DNA of 50,621 bases from Pedosphaera sp. (GTDB lineage: Bacteria; Verrucomicrobiota; Verrucomicrobiia; Limisphaerales; SXQI01). The notes under the pieces were generated by a model. The model was not told the DNA's origin and made no database searches. It saw only the letters and a list, made by a program, of their open reading frames with translations. Made by a program: the position numbers and the translations under genes. Positions 10,201-19,161 of this stretch are shown one piece after another. The stretch lies in the NCBI GenBank assembly GCA_025359965.1, contig JANYDC010000018.1:1-50621 (forward strand), given 5' to 3'. How positions within the stretch are numbered: the stretch's first letter is position 1; each line of letters starts with the position of its first letter.

Positions 10201-12390
10201 CTGGATTTCCTCCGGATTGAGCGCGCGATCGTAAAAGGCTGCTTCATCAATCTTTCCTTCGAAATTAGCGAAGTTGTCGCTGCGTCCACCGATGAAGACG
10301 GCTTTCTCGTTGGCCGGGAGAGTGATATCCGCCTCACCAGAGACTTCAGGAGTGGTATTGCCGTTGAGATATATTCGCACTTGGCGGCCTTCCCTCACGA
10401 GGGCGACATGGTGCCAGGTGCGCCAGACGATGTCGGTATGCCCCGCCAGGATGTTCATGCTTTGGTTGCCGTTGAAGAAGATCAGTTTGTTGTTTCCCTC
10501 AGCCAACGCGCTGCCGCCAATGCCAAAATGATCACCTGCGGCGGAGGCATTTCCATTGGCCCCTCTGGAGGCGAAATAGCCGGTGACGGCGCGGACGTTA
10601 TTGGTGAGACCATTCCAGAACCAGAGCTCGATGGTGTAGTTCCGGCCCAATTGCGGCAGGTTGCCCGAGACGCGGCCTCCAGCGAAATGCGGGGCGCGAT
10701 TGATCTGCCCGCTGTTGAAGGCGTTGGGGGTTTCGGGTTGCGCGGGATGAAAACCGATGGCCCGGCTGACTCCCGGAAGATAGAGCGCCACACCGTCTTC
10801 AAACAGTCCGTTGCGGCCTTTGCCGGTGGCGTCGAGGGCGGTTGGAATAACCGCTTCGTTTAATCTCCAGTAAGCCACCGGTTTGGTGGAAAGCACGGCT
10901 TTGGGATAGGAGCCCAGAGGTTCGAGCATCGGGCGGCGAGGTTTTCCGGAAACCTCCTCCAGCATGCTCAAAAGAGTCTCGACGATGGTGGGTTCGGCCT
11001 GGACTTCGAGTCCGGCGGTGCGCGCCGGCCAGGTTGTGTACCCGCCGAGTTTATGTTGCTCCGGCGGGGGGATGTAGCCTTCGGCTCCGTTGGCCAGTTC
11101 GATACTAAAGGTGGTTTTAAGGGGGCTTTGCGCCTTGAGCTTGAGGCCGGTGATGGCGAAGACCTCGTTGGGGATTGTGGCAATACCGAGGTCGCCAATG
11201 CGTATGGCCTGGAGTTTTAAGGAGGTGCGCGGGCGGGCGTGCAAGTAAATGGATTCGAGCGCATATATCTCGGGCTGAGTCTGCGGCAGGCGCGTCTGGA
11301 AGGTTGCGGCCAATTTGCGGGCCCAACCCAAACGGTTATCGTCGGGGGTGCGATAGACCAAGGGTAATTTGCGCTCAACCATTTTGAGCGGAACCCAATC
11401 CTGGAATTTAATTTTGCTCCAGACGTCGGCCGCTTCCTTGGCCATGGCCCCGGCGTAGGCGTCGTAGCCGATGGCGGTGGCGGGTGCGCCGTAGTCCATC
11501 CACATCAAATCGCCGCTGGTGCCCTGGGACATCATGGCCAGAAATCCATTGGTGGCAGAGCGAACCGGGGTGGAAAGGAGGGCCGCGACATGACTGCAAA
11601 AGCGCCCGAAGTAATCGGAGGAGACCAAGGGCGAGCCATAGTAATGCTGGGAATAATTGGCCAGCAGCGCGAGGGGTTGACCGTTCACTGATTGAAGGGC
11701 GAGTACGGAAAGGCCGGGGTCGACCGGGCCGGACGGTCCTACGGCGTCGGGGCTTTCGTGTCCGGGATGCATGTGAGCGCGCACGTTCTGGTCGCCAAAG
11801 GGATCGGTCAGCATTTTGTCGGGGCGGCGGACCCAGCGGCGGTTGAAGGTGTGGTCCCAATCGTCGATTGAACCCCAGCCAATGTGGGCCGGTTGCAAAT
11901 GTTTGACGGCGCCGATGATGGCTTCGGCAATGCGCGGCTCCAGGAATTTGGCGTAGTTGGTGTCCATGCGGCTACCCAGACATCCCATGGCCGACGGGGC
12001 GGAGTGGGTGTGGGTGGCGGAGACCATCATTTGGCCGGTGGGAAGGCCGGTAATCTGGCTGGCTGTTTCCTTGGCGCGATCCATGAGATCCCGCGCGACC
12101 ATGCAGGTGTCCACGATGGCCATGACAAGGCGGGTCGAGCCGTCGTCCAAGGCCAGGGCGCGGACATTAAGCCGGTCGGTGTTGGTGCTCGCGGTGCGCT
12201 CCGTGAACATAGCGTTGACGAGCACGGGGAAGTTGGTGGGCGAAATATCGACGATATGGGTGCCCGCGCGGAAGACTTTGTCGGCAGCGGAGGCCGAACC
12301 GGTACCGGCCAAGGCGAGCAATGCCGTAGCCAACGCTGGCCAAAGACGGCTCTGGCCAAAGATTGGGTTTAGAAGCGATGTGATGGTCAT
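7261..12390 (-). CDS. Giant secreted fusion: ceramidase-like, LamG, PVC-type dehydrogenase, HEAT repeats, cytochrome c
   Basis: 1709 residues from the chosen start. The ATG at 12390 begins a signal peptide (hydrophobic core LWPALATALLALAG, Ala-x-Ala end). Next comes a neutral/alkaline ceramidase N-terminal-like domain of about 450 residues, with the putative metal-binding SATHTHSAPS and the QGTSGDL motif. A concanavalin/LamG domain follows (PVAYWRLNEA to FEGKIDEAAFYDRAL). Then comes a PVC-type membrane-bound dehydrogenase beta-propeller (GFKAELVASEPLLESPVAI), HEAT repeats, and a terminal cytochrome c with CSQCH and distal Met in LMPEGLE. The dehydrogenase-HEAT-haem order is characteristic of Planctomycetota/Verrucomicrobiota; its substrate is unknown. 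The ceramidase and LamG domains at the front suggest hydrolysis coupled to oxidation of the product in the periplasm, which is inference. The reading frame remains open for 172 more codons upstream. Confidence 0.9.
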   Translation of the reverse strand: MTITSLLNPIFGQSRLWPALATALLALAGTGSASAADKVFRAGTHIVDISPTNFPVLVNAMFTERTASTNTDRLNVRALALDDGSTRLVMAIVDTCMVARDLMDRAKETASQITGLPTGQMMVSATHTHSAPSAMGCLGSRMDTNYAKFLEPRIAEAIIGAVKHLQPAHIGWGSIDDWDHTFNRRWVRRPDKMLTDPFGDQNVRAHMHPGHESPDAVGPSGPVDPGLSVLALQSVNGQPLALLANYSQHYYGSPLVSSDYFGRFCSHVAALLSTPVRSATNGFLAMMSQGTSGDLMWMDYGAPATAIGYDAYAGAMAKEAADVWSKIKFQDWVPLKMVERKLPLVYRTPDDNRLGWARKLAATFQTRLPQTQPEIYALESIYLHARPRTSLKLQAIRIGDLGIATIPNEVFAITGLKLKAQSPLKTTFSIELANGAEGYIPPPEQHKLGGYTTWPARTAGLEVQAEPTIVETLLSMLEEVSGKPRRPMLEPLGSYPKAVLSTKPVAYWRLNEAVIPTALDATGKGRNGLFEDGVALYLPGVSRAIGFHPAQPETPNAFNSGQINRAPHFAGGRVSGNLPQLGRNYTIELWFWNGLTNNVRAVTGYFASRGANGNASAAGDHFGIGGSALAEGNNKLIFFNGNQSMNILAGHTDIVWRTWHHVALVREGRQVRIYLNGNTTPEVSGEADITLPANEKAVFIGGRSDNFANFEGKIDEAAFYDRALNPEEIQTHYKASGFPARPNTIQSAAATSPTQIAAPPLSPAESLAKLHVRAGFKAELVASEPLLESPVAIDWDERGRMWAVEMVDYPLGMDGKGKPGGRVRVLEDTNGDGLYDKSTIFAEGLSFPNGILVWRDGVIVTAAPEIIFLKDSDGDGKADVRQVLFSGFLEGNQQLRVNGLRWGLDNWVYCASGAHHGGYGTDTKIKSHINGKDYAIGSRDFRFRPDTGELDAQSGPSQFGRNPDDWGNWFGVQNTWPLWHYVLRDHYIRRNPHVAAPDPVQQVVTPKSPEVFPASKREKRFHSFDEGGHFTSACAAIIYRDDFLFGPGGTRHAFTCEPFHNLVQHNLVTDDDVSFTSHRDLAEAGRDFFASEDRWCRPVMTRTGPDGSLWVVDMYRYMIEHPEWLPPEGKAELLPHYRLGEERGRIYRVFPAEKPPHKPTPLAKLSLPQLVSALDSSNGWQRDKAQMMLLWKKNPAAIPLLVKLVRESRNPLARLHALCTLDGLDALKPELLVRALDDDHPGVRINALRLAESRFTPQVAAAAIKLVDDADPKVRLQLACTLGDWDEPSAGMALGRLAVANYEHKYIIAAVMSSAVPHNLALVDATVAAGGLALVALSEPLLNLSLNLQNRETVARLIAPTLKPVAGSFSALQMETFSQLLDTLARRKSSLRELEQSIPNDALALELQQAPKLMAGAVLLAADASQPVAQRVSAAGLLVRDEPHRASAVALLATFLTPQTPAEFQRSAIKALGVSADASVPAIITQAWPTLSPETRIAAIEELLAREPWAYALAKSVEAGSINPTSLDAARRGRLLRHSSARVKALATKALAAGAASTRAKVVEEFRPALALEGDATRGMAVFTKLCSQCHKQGALGNDIGPNLQSVLSHPAEKLLVSILDPNASIEPGYTAYTCTLAGGEELYGIIAAETGNSLVLKLPDGKTRTLLRADITSLHSANLSLMPEGLEAGLSKADLADVIRFLQTPARN

Positions 12391-12906
12391 GTTTGTCGAC
12401 GGGTCATGGGTCTGTGCGAGGCACTCCAGAGTTGGGGCGGAATGATCCTGTGACAACGAAAAAGTGAAAGCAGGCGTCTCGAACGTGAGGGGGACGTCGT
12501 CGGGAGGAGGTGAGACAACGTTCTGTGCCGACTCGTTTGTTGTGTTTGAGCTGTTTTCTGTCGGAGTCGAAGTGAGTTCTATTGGGATTATAGAGGCCAG
12601 TTCGGCTTCGGGGGATTGACTGCGGGTCGAAAACCCGCGCTCCGGGGCGGGAGGTTGGTTGCGGGTTGTAGAGGCGCGCTCCGTTTCGGCTTCGGCGGCT
12701 AGGCGGGCTTGGAGGGCGGTCCGAACCTCTTCCACCTCGTTGCATTCGAGCATTTTAAAGTAACTCTGTGAGCCTCCGACGTGTTTGAAGAAGAACCAGA
12801 TTTCGTCGTAGGTCTTGGGTCGCGGCGGGCTGTATGGATTGTGGAAGAGGAATTCGTCGCGGAGGGCATGGCTGGTTTCGAGAGTGAAGTCTTCGATGGT
12901 TTTCAT
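12391..12906 (-). CDS. In-frame upstream extension of the giant fusion; possibly a separate small gene
   Basis: 172 codons run without a stop into the ATG at 12390. The first 75 or so residues look like a real compact helical domain (YDEIWFFFKHVGGSQSYFKM), while residues 80-170 are Pro/Ser/Thr-rich and low-complexity. A folded domain of this size in front of a signal peptide would block normal export. I therefore think this is either a small independent gene that has lost its stop or an accidental open frame. No Shine-Dalgarno sequence precedes either ATG. I do not recognise the family. Confidence 0.35.
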
Positions 12907-13049
12907 TTGAGGTATGATTGATTTTTTTGTTGTTTGTCAACTTTATTTGTTCTTTTGCAAAATGAAGAGGTAGCACGCGAAGCCGCGAAGGATGCAAAGA
13001 GGACTCTGGACGAGAAAAGACGGGACACGGAGAGGGATGGGAATAGATC

Positions 13050-13165
13050 GCCCCTTCAGGGCTTGCTTCGCTAGGCAAACGTTAACCCCAGGCGTTGCCG
13101 GAATTGTACTTTAGTGTGCTGGACCGCTTCGCGGTCTGGGCTGAATTAGAGCGCCCCTTTGGGGC
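13050..13165. repeat. Cluster of short GC-rich hairpins, REP-like, in the divergent intergenic region
   Basis: The 334-base gap between the divergent giant fusion and the HerA gene holds three hairpins: GCCC/GGGC arms at 13050-13062, GACCGC-TTC-GCGGTC at 13122-13136 and GCCCC-TTT-GGGGC at 13153-13165. The short arms and three-base loops resemble bacterial REP-type palindromes more than a terminator, because no T-run follows. Besides these, the gap contains a T-rich stretch near 12917-12955 and the ribosome binding site of the next gene. Confidence 0.6.
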
Positions 13166-13240
13166 TAGAAATGCGGACAGGGAGGACTCGAGGTCTGAAT
13201 TGAGTCTTGATCGAAACATGGGAATAGGGAGGATTTCAGC

Positions 13241-14767
13241 ATGACCAGTGTTAGCCCCATACTTGTAGCCAAGGCGAAATCGGAAATCTATCTGCTGCCG
13301 CAGATGGCGAACCGCCATGGATTGATTGCCGGGGCGACTGGCACGGGCAAGACGGTTACGCTGCAGGTTCTTGCCGAAAGTTTTAGTCAGCTTGGAGTGC
13401 CGGTGTTTATGGCTGATGTGAAGGGGGATTTGGCAGGACTCAGTCAGGCGGGTTCGCCGACGGGCAAGGTGCAGGAGCGCATCAAGCAATTGAAGCTGGA
13501 GGATTTTAGGTTTAGCGCGTGTCCGGTGACTTGCTGGGATGTGTTCGGGGAGGGCGGGCATCCTGTGCGAGCCACGGTCTCGGAGATGGGACCGCTCTTG
13601 TTGTCGCGACTATTGATGCTGAATGAAACGCAGGCCGGGGTGTTGAACCTAGTGTTCAAGGTTGCCGACGAGCAAGGGATGCTGTTGTTGGACTTGAAGG
13701 ATTTGCGGGCGATGATGCAGTACGTCGGGGAAAATGCGTCACAGTTCACGACTGAGTATGGCAATATTTCGACGGCCAGTGTTGGGGCAATTCAGCGCAA
13801 TCTGCTTGTGCTGGAACAGCAGGGGGCGGAGAAGTTTTTTGCGGAACCGGCGCTGAATTTTGATGATTTAACGCAGACGGATGCGGAGGGCAAGGGAGTG
13901 ATCAACATTCTGAGCGCCGACCGGCTCATGCAATCGCCAAAGATCTACGCCACTTTTTTACTCTGGCTGCTTTCGGAGTTGTTTGAGCGGCTGCCTGAGG
14001 TGGGTGATCTGCCCAAGCCGAAGTTGGTGTTTTTCTTCGACGAGGCGCATCTGCTATTCTCGGACATCTCCCCCGCCCTGCTGGAGAAGATTGAGCAAGT
14101 GGTGCGGCTGATCCGATCCAAGGGTGTGGGCATTTATTTTGTCAGCCAGAACCCGCGAGACATCCCTGACAACGTTCTCGGGCAGCTCGGCAACCGTGTG
14201 CAGCACGCCCTGCGCGCATTTACCCCGCGCGATCAACAGGCCGTCAAAGCGGCCGCTGACACGTTCCGCTCCAACCCCAAGCTTAATACGGCCACGGTGC
14301 TAATGGAACTGGCGGTGGGCGAAGCCCTGGTTTCTTTTCTGGATGAGAAAGGACAGCCCGGGATGGTGGAGCGAGCCTTCATTTGTCCGCCACGAAGCCA
14401 GATTGGGCCGATCACGGCTGAGCAACGCAGGCAGTTGATCCAAAATTCGGTGGTGTTCGGAACTTACGAAAAAGTGGTGGACCGAGCGTCGGCCTATGAG
14501 AGGCTCAAAGGGGTTCACTCCCAGCCCGCGCCAGAAACGAGCCAGCCAAGCGACTCGATTGGTGGTTTTTTTGGAAATTTATTCGGGGGCGGCAGCGCGG
14601 CACCCGCGCCGATGATGACTGGCAAATCACGCCGGGGCCGCGAGCCGGAGAGCCTGGCCCAGACCATGGCCAAAAGCGCGGTGCGCACTATAGGCAGCAC
14701 GGTGGGGCGGGAGTTGATCCGCGGCGTGATGGGATCGATCTTCGGCGGAGGCGGACGACGGCGGTAA
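13241..14767 (+). CDS. HerA/YjgR-type ATPase (DUF853 family)
   Basis: 508 residues. Walker A is GATGTGKT at residues 31-38 and Walker B is [12 protein letters not shown] in the middle. The family conserves [16 protein letters not shown] just after Walker A and the sensor-like [31 protein letters not shown] region. Length and order match the E. coli YjgR group of HerA-like ATPases, soluble hexameric motors of the FtsK/HerA superfamily whose cellular role is poorly defined. The C-terminus is a Gly-rich tail (IFGGGGRRR), usual for this group. An AGGAT sequence sits about eight bases before the ATG. It is followed 52 bases later by a pseudopilin gene on the same strand, with no obvious functional link. 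Confidence 0.9.
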   Translation: MTSVSPILVAKAKSEIYLLPQMANRHGLIAGATGTGKTVTLQVLAESFSQLGVPVFMADVKGDLAGLSQAGSPTGKVQERIKQLKLEDFRFSACPVTCWDVFGEGGHPVRATVSEMGPLLLSRLLMLNETQAGVLNLVFKVADEQGMLLLDLKDLRAMMQYVGENASQFTTEYGNISTASVGAIQRNLLVLEQQGAEKFFAEPALNFDDLTQTDAEGKGVINILSADRLMQSPKIYATFLLWLLSELFERLPEVGDLPKPKLVFFFDEAHLLFSDISPALLEKIEQVVRLIRSKGVGIYFVSQNPRDIPDNVLGQLGNRVQHALRAFTPRDQQAVKAAADTFRSNPKLNTATVLMELAVGEALVSFLDEKGQPGMVERAFICPPRSQIGPITAEQRRQLIQNSVVFGTYEKVVDRASAYERLKGVHSQPAPETSQPSDSIGGFFGNLFGGGSAAPAPMMTGKSRRGREPESLAQTMAKSAVRTIGSTVGRELIRGVMGSIFGGGGRRR

Positions 14768-14819
14768 TGGTTTTGGCGTTGCCGTATTGTCGCTGGCGGA
14801 TCAGGCGGAACCTGCCACA

Positions 14820-15587
14820 ATGGCCATTGAGATGAAGCCAGCTTTGCATGGTCGAATGGTGAGGCGTTCGTTGGGCGCTTTCACACTGATCGAGCTCCTT
14901 GTGGTGATCGCGATCATTGCAATTTTGGCATCCATGCTTCTGCCGGCGCTTTCGAGCGCGAAGGAGAAAGCCAGCCGCACCGCCTGTATTAATAATTTCC
15001 GCCAGATCGGGCTGGCCATGCAGTTGTACGCGGACGACAACTCCGATTTCATGCCGTGGCCCAACTGGGAAAACCAGTATGGTCCGGGCTGGCTCTACAA
15101 GCCCGTGGGAGGTCACGCCCCTGATCCGTTTAAGACCAATGAGGTGCCGTACATCGAAGCAGGAGCTTACTGGCCGTATCTGAAATCGCGCGCGGTTTAT
15201 AACTGTCCGCTGGATAAGACCAATCTGGTGTCGTGGCAAAAGCGCACGCCGAAACTTTCCAGTTATATCATGAACGGTGCCGTTTCAAAGTATGGGCAAC
15301 TACCGGGCAAGACTTACAAACTCACCGCTTTTAATCCCGCCGCTTACGTCAATTGGGAGCCTGAAATAAGGAACTACGGCACGGCCTGGGCCTCCAATCG
15401 CGGGTTCGATGCCAGCCAGTTTCCTAATGAAGAGGAAGGCATCGGACGCCGCCACAAGAAAGGTGCTGATATTCTCGGTTTTGGCGGGCAGGTCCATTTT
15501 ATCACCTACGACAATTTCCAAAAAGAACAGCGCACCGGCCACCCCGGCCTGCTTTGGTGCGTCCCGGGCAGCCCCACGGGAAATTGA
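14820..15587 (+). CDS. Pseudopilin with type IV prepilin N-terminus
   Basis: About 255 residues. The N-terminus carries a short basic leader then [20 protein letters not shown], a prepilin signal with Glu at +5 of the mature protein; the residue before the Phe is Ala, not the usual Gly, as is common in this phylum. The hydrophobic helix is followed by [20 protein letters not shown], typical of verrucomicrobial and planctomycete pseudopilins. Near the C-terminus [18 protein letters not shown] corresponds to the H-X9-DG motif, with GG in place of DG. I chose the ATG at 14820 because GGAA lies about eight bases upstream; ATGs at 14787 and 14832 are alternatives. No secretion machinery is nearby, so it is probably one of many scattered paralogues processed by a shared prepilin peptidase. 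Confidence 0.85.
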   Translation: MAIEMKPALHGRMVRRSLGAFTLIELLVVIAIIAILASMLLPALSSAKEKASRTACINNFRQIGLAMQLYADDNSDFMPWPNWENQYGPGWLYKPVGGHAPDPFKTNEVPYIEAGAYWPYLKSRAVYNCPLDKTNLVSWQKRTPKLSSYIMNGAVSKYGQLPGKTYKLTAFNPAAYVNWEPEIRNYGTAWASNRGFDASQFPNEEEGIGRRHKKGADILGFGGQVHFITYDNFQKEQRTGHPGLLWCVPGSPTGN

Positions 15588-15630
15588 TTCCCGACCGGCA
15601 GTGCTTCAATTTGCGGCCAAGACTGGCACT

Positions 15631-17529
15631 TTATTCAGCGAGGACTTGGAGCTTCACGAATGAGGATGCGGTGCCGGATCGGTAGACGCGCTGGGTGGCC
15701 TTGCGGAAATCCTCGGACTTGGCGCGGTAAATATCACAAAAGATTTGCGGGTTTCGGTCGAGCAAAGGAAACCACGAGCTTTGCACTTGGATCATGATTC
15801 TATGGCCTGCGCGAAAGGTGTGGCAGATATCGGGCATCACCCATTCCACCTTGGTCACCCTGCCCGGCTCGAAGGGCTTGGGCTTGTCGTAGCCATCGCG
15901 AAACTTTCCTCTGAGTGGTTCGCCGCGGACCAACTGCTGATAGTGACCCGACGGCACTCCGGTCGAGTTAGGCTCAGGGCTTGGATGGTCGCCGGTGTAA
16001 ACGTCAATGAGTTTCACCACCCAATCGCTATCGGTGCCGCTGGTTGAGACTTGGAGACTGGCGGCGAACGGGCCAGCCACGGTGATGTCCTCGGTGAGCG
16101 GTTCAGTTTGGAACACCAGAACATCTGGGCGGGTGGTGGCGAAGCGTTGATCCTCAACCATGTATTCGCGCGGCATGTCGGTGGTGATGCTCTGGGTGAA
16201 CGGAACAGGATGGGAAGGGTCGCTCACGTATTCGTCAAACGCCTCCGCCCCTTCAGTGGGAGGGAGAAAACTCAACCGACCGCCAGCATGGAAATAGAGC
16301 GACTTGGCCACGGCGTTGGCAGGAGGCCATGCGCTCTCGCGACGCCACTCGTTACGGCCGGTCTCGAACACGTAGGCCTCGGGCAAGGCGGCGGCGTTGG
16401 TCTCGCCCTTCAGGAAACGGCGGAAGAAGGGCAGCTCGATCTCGTTGCGGAAGAATTCCGCCGTTTTGGATTTGAACTCGACGGCACCCAAGGCTTCACC
16501 ATCACCGCCATGCCACTGGCCATGCGACCATGGCCCCATCACCAGTGAGTTAAAAATACCGGGATTGTTGGCTTCGGTCGCGCGATAGGTCTTAAGTGCG
16601 CCCGACAGATCCTCCGCATCAAACCAACCGCCCACGGTCAGCACAGCGGCATGGACGTTTTTGAGATGCCGGGTGATGTCCCGATCCGCACACCACTTGG
16701 CCTCGCCGGCATGGGCCATCAGCTCATTCCAAAATGGAATCTGGTCTTTAAAATATCTGTCTCCCAGCTCCGCGAGTGACCCGCCTTCCAGGAAAAACCG
16801 ATACCCGTCCGGGGTGGCGAAATCAAAAACCCGCGCCTCCTGTCGTTTGGGGTTTTCCAATTTCTGCTCGAACCAATTCATGAAACCCCAGTTGTGGCAG
16901 AGCCAGAAACCGCCTCCATGCAGAACGTCGTCGCCGTCCAACATCGCGCCCACTGGCGCCTGAGGGGAGACGGCTTTGAGGGCGGGATGTGAGTCAATCA
17001 TCCCCGCCTCGGCATAAAAACCGAGGTAGGAAATTCCAGTGAGGCCCACATTACCATTGTTGCCCTTGGCGTGCTTTACCAGCCAGTCGATCGTGTCCCA
17101 GGTATCGGTGCTCTCGTCGATATCCTGACTTCCTGATTTCACATCTTTGTGGGGGCGCACATGCACGAACTCACCTTCCGACGCGAACCGACCGCGCACA
17201 TCCTGAAGGGCAAAGATGAATTTCTCATTCACAAAGGATTCCGGCAGATGCCCAGACTGGCTATCCGAATCGACCGTGTAGGGCTTGAGATTATAGGGAG
17301 TCCGCTGAAGGAGGATGGGATAATTCGTAGCGGAACCAGGGGCTTGTTTCGGTGTGAAAACAATGGTGTAAAGCTTCACGCCGTCGCGCATGGGAATGCG
17401 GTATTCGCTTTTGGTGTAGGAAGCGGAAAAGGTGTCCTGCTTGGTTTTTGCGTCACCACGGACCATTGCAGGGGACAAAACGATCGATAGGGTTAGACCC
17501 AGCCTCAAAACATTAAGCACGCGGTTCAT
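15631..17529 (-). CDS. Secreted CocE/NonD-type alpha/beta hydrolase (X-Pro dipeptidyl-peptidase family)
   Basis: 632 residues from the ATG at 17529, which begins a signal peptide (MNRVLNVLRLGLTLSIVLSP); the frame is open 27 codons further upstream. The catalytic domain begins with YRIPMRDGVKLYTIVFTP and carries the nucleophile elbow GISYLG (Ser about 167). The helical cap follows, then a C-terminal jelly-roll (ITVAGPFAASLQVSTSGTDSDWVVKLIDVY), the standard arrangement of CocE and Xaa-Pro peptidases of the S15 family. Substrate could be a peptide or an ester; the sequence does not decide. It converges with the pseudopilin gene (43 bases apart) and diverges from thrC. Confidence 0.9.
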   Translation of the reverse strand: MNRVLNVLRLGLTLSIVLSPAMVRGDAKTKQDTFSASYTKSEYRIPMRDGVKLYTIVFTPKQAPGSATNYPILLQRTPYNLKPYTVDSDSQSGHLPESFVNEKFIFALQDVRGRFASEGEFVHVRPHKDVKSGSQDIDESTDTWDTIDWLVKHAKGNNGNVGLTGISYLGFYAEAGMIDSHPALKAVSPQAPVGAMLDGDDVLHGGGFWLCHNWGFMNWFEQKLENPKRQEARVFDFATPDGYRFFLEGGSLAELGDRYFKDQIPFWNELMAHAGEAKWCADRDITRHLKNVHAAVLTVGGWFDAEDLSGALKTYRATEANNPGIFNSLVMGPWSHGQWHGGDGEALGAVEFKSKTAEFFRNEIELPFFRRFLKGETNAAALPEAYVFETGRNEWRRESAWPPANAVAKSLYFHAGGRLSFLPPTEGAEAFDEYVSDPSHPVPFTQSITTDMPREYMVEDQRFATTRPDVLVFQTEPLTEDITVAGPFAASLQVSTSGTDSDWVVKLIDVYTGDHPSPEPNSTGVPSGHYQQLVRGEPLRGKFRDGYDKPKPFEPGRVTKVEWVMPDICHTFRAGHRIMIQVQSSWFPLLDRNPQIFCDIYRAKSEDFRKATQRVYRSGTASSFVKLQVLAE

Positions 17530-17640
17530 GCCATGCAGCATAACGGAAGCAGTCCGGACGAGAAGACTGGAATCGCCAATCGACGCCACTCGGCAACGGT
17601 TCTGAAGCAAAATTTGGAAAAATTCAGAGTTGACTTTTCA

Positions 17641-17760
17641 TCACTCAGGGAGGAATGTCCTCCCAAGCTACGAAAGTAGTGTTCTCATTCAGAGTGGTGG
17701 AGGGACTGGCCCTATGAAACCACGGCAACCGGTTGAGTCGCCAACTCAACGACCAGGTGC
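17641..17760. repeat. Palindrome-rich repeat element upstream of thrC
   Basis: The 356-base gap between the divergent hydrolase and thrC contains two good hairpins: GGGAGGA-ATG-TCCTCCC at 17648-17664 and GTTGAGT-CGCCA-ACTCAAC at 17732-17750. The sequence between them looks like dispersed repeat, not promoter. The thrC frame is open through part of this block, which argues against starts upstream of 17886. The rest of the gap should contain two divergent promoters, which I cannot place. Confidence 0.5.
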
Positions 17761-17885
17761 CAACCAGCCGAAGTCCACAGGGATTTTGGGAAGATGAGAA
17801 GAGAGTACGGCCCATCCGCCTCTTCACATCCCTAAATGAGAAGGGGATTTTTTATGCCCCAAAACCATGGCGTAAGAGATTTTAT

Positions 17886-19148
17886 ATGGATAAGCACGAT
17901 GGTTTCATGAAAGCACTCAAGTGCCGCGAATGCGGACGCGAGTACCCCCTTGAGGCAACGCATGTCTGCGAGTTCGACTTCGGCCCGCTGGAGGTCGCTT
18001 ACGATTACCCCCGCATCAAGGCCTCTCTCACCCGTGAATCCATCCTAAGCCGGCCGCAAAACATGTGGCGCTACCGCGAGCTGCTCCCGACCGCCAAACC
18101 GCCCACGGTGGGCGCGCAAGTCGGTTTCACGCCGCTCGTCAAAGCGGATCGCCTGGCCAAACGCCTGGGCATCCGGGAGTTGTGGGTCAAGAACGACACG
18201 GTCAATTACCCCACCCTTTCGTTTAAGGACCGAGTGGTGAGCGTGGCATTGAGCCGCGCTGTGGAGCTCGGTTTCACCACCGTGGCCTGCGCCTCCACCG
18301 GCAACTTAGCCAACTCTGTCGCTGCCAACGCAGCGGCAGCGGGCCTCAAATCCTACGTGTTCATCCCGGCGGATTTGGAGCAGGGCAAGATCGTCAACTC
18401 GCTGGTGTACGGTGCGAATGTGATCGCCATTAAGGGACACTATGACGAGGTCAACCGTTTGTGCGCGGAGATCGCGGGCAAATTTGGCTGGGCCTTCGTG
18501 AACGTCAATATGCGCCCGTATTACGCCGAGGGTTCCAAATCCATGGGTTTTGAAATCATGGAACAATTGGGCTGGCAGATCCCGCAGCATAGCGTGGTGT
18601 GCATGGCTTCCGGCTCGCTGCTGACCAAGATCCATAAGAGCTATCAGGAGTTCACCAAGCTCGGTCTTGTGGCTGAAACGAAATACAAAGTGCACGGTGC
18701 GCAAGCCACCGGTTGCTCACCGATATCCACGGCGCAAAAAGCGGGGTTGGACTATTTCAAACCGGTCAAGCCTGACACCATTGCGAAATCCCTGGCCATC
18801 GGAACGCCCGCCGACGGTTTCTACGCACTCAAAGTGATGAAGGAAACCGGTGGCTCTTCAGAGGATGTGACCGACGACGAAATCCGCGAGGGCATCAAGC
18901 TCTTGGCTGAAACCGAAGGCATCTTTGCCGAAACCGCTGGCGGTGTAACCGTGGGCGTGGCCAAGAAACTCATTGCCTCGGGTCGCATTCCTGCAAATGA
19001 TTCCGCAGTACTTTGCATCACCGGTAATGGTCTGAAGACCCTTGATGCAGTGAGCAATTATGTGGGCCGTCCCCGTGAAATACGTCCGAGCCTGCGCGAG
19101 TTTGAATCGCTGCTCGCCGCCGAAACCAAATGTGCCGTTAACGCCTGA
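17886..19148 (+). CDS. thrC: Threonine synthase
   Basis: 420 residues from the chosen ATG; the frame is open to 17733, but that part overlaps a repeat and has no homology-like features. The enzyme is a PLP-dependent fold-II protein that converts O-phosphohomoserine to threonine. PLP lysine is in LSFKDR (about K114); the substrate and PLP phosphate loops are visible in ACASTGNLANSVAANAAAAG and near LCITGNGLKT. The N-terminus has a zinc-ribbon-like CRECG...HVC followed by DFGPLEVAYDY, in which the usual fourth Cys appears to be Asp. It is followed after 13 bases by a ThiS/MoaD-like gene and then a NIL gene, so it is probably the first gene of a three-gene operon. That context raises the possibility that it, or a paralogue, takes part in sulfur transfer. 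Confidence 0.92.
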   Translation: MDKHDGFMKALKCRECGREYPLEATHVCEFDFGPLEVAYDYPRIKASLTRESILSRPQNMWRYRELLPTAKPPTVGAQVGFTPLVKADRLAKRLGIRELWVKNDTVNYPTLSFKDRVVSVALSRAVELGFTTVACASTGNLANSVAANAAAAGLKSYVFIPADLEQGKIVNSLVYGANVIAIKGHYDEVNRLCAEIAGKFGWAFVNVNMRPYYAEGSKSMGFEIMEQLGWQIPQHSVVCMASGSLLTKIHKSYQEFTKLGLVAETKYKVHGAQATGCSPISTAQKAGLDYFKPVKPDTIAKSLAIGTPADGFYALKVMKETGGSSEDVTDDEIREGIKLLAETEGIFAETAGGVTVGVAKKLIASGRIPANDSAVLCITGNGLKTLDAVSNYVGRPREIRPSLREFESLLAAETKCAVNA

Positions 19149-19161
19149 TTTTTGATCCAAT

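Noticed and set aside
10078..10863. 261-codon plus-strand frame inside the giant fusion
   Set aside because: Antisense shadow of the LamG region; no domain pattern, start signal or independent support.
17733..17885. Upstream extension of threonine synthase
   Set aside because: Runs through a hairpin-rich repeat and adds 51 residues with no match to the family's N-terminus.
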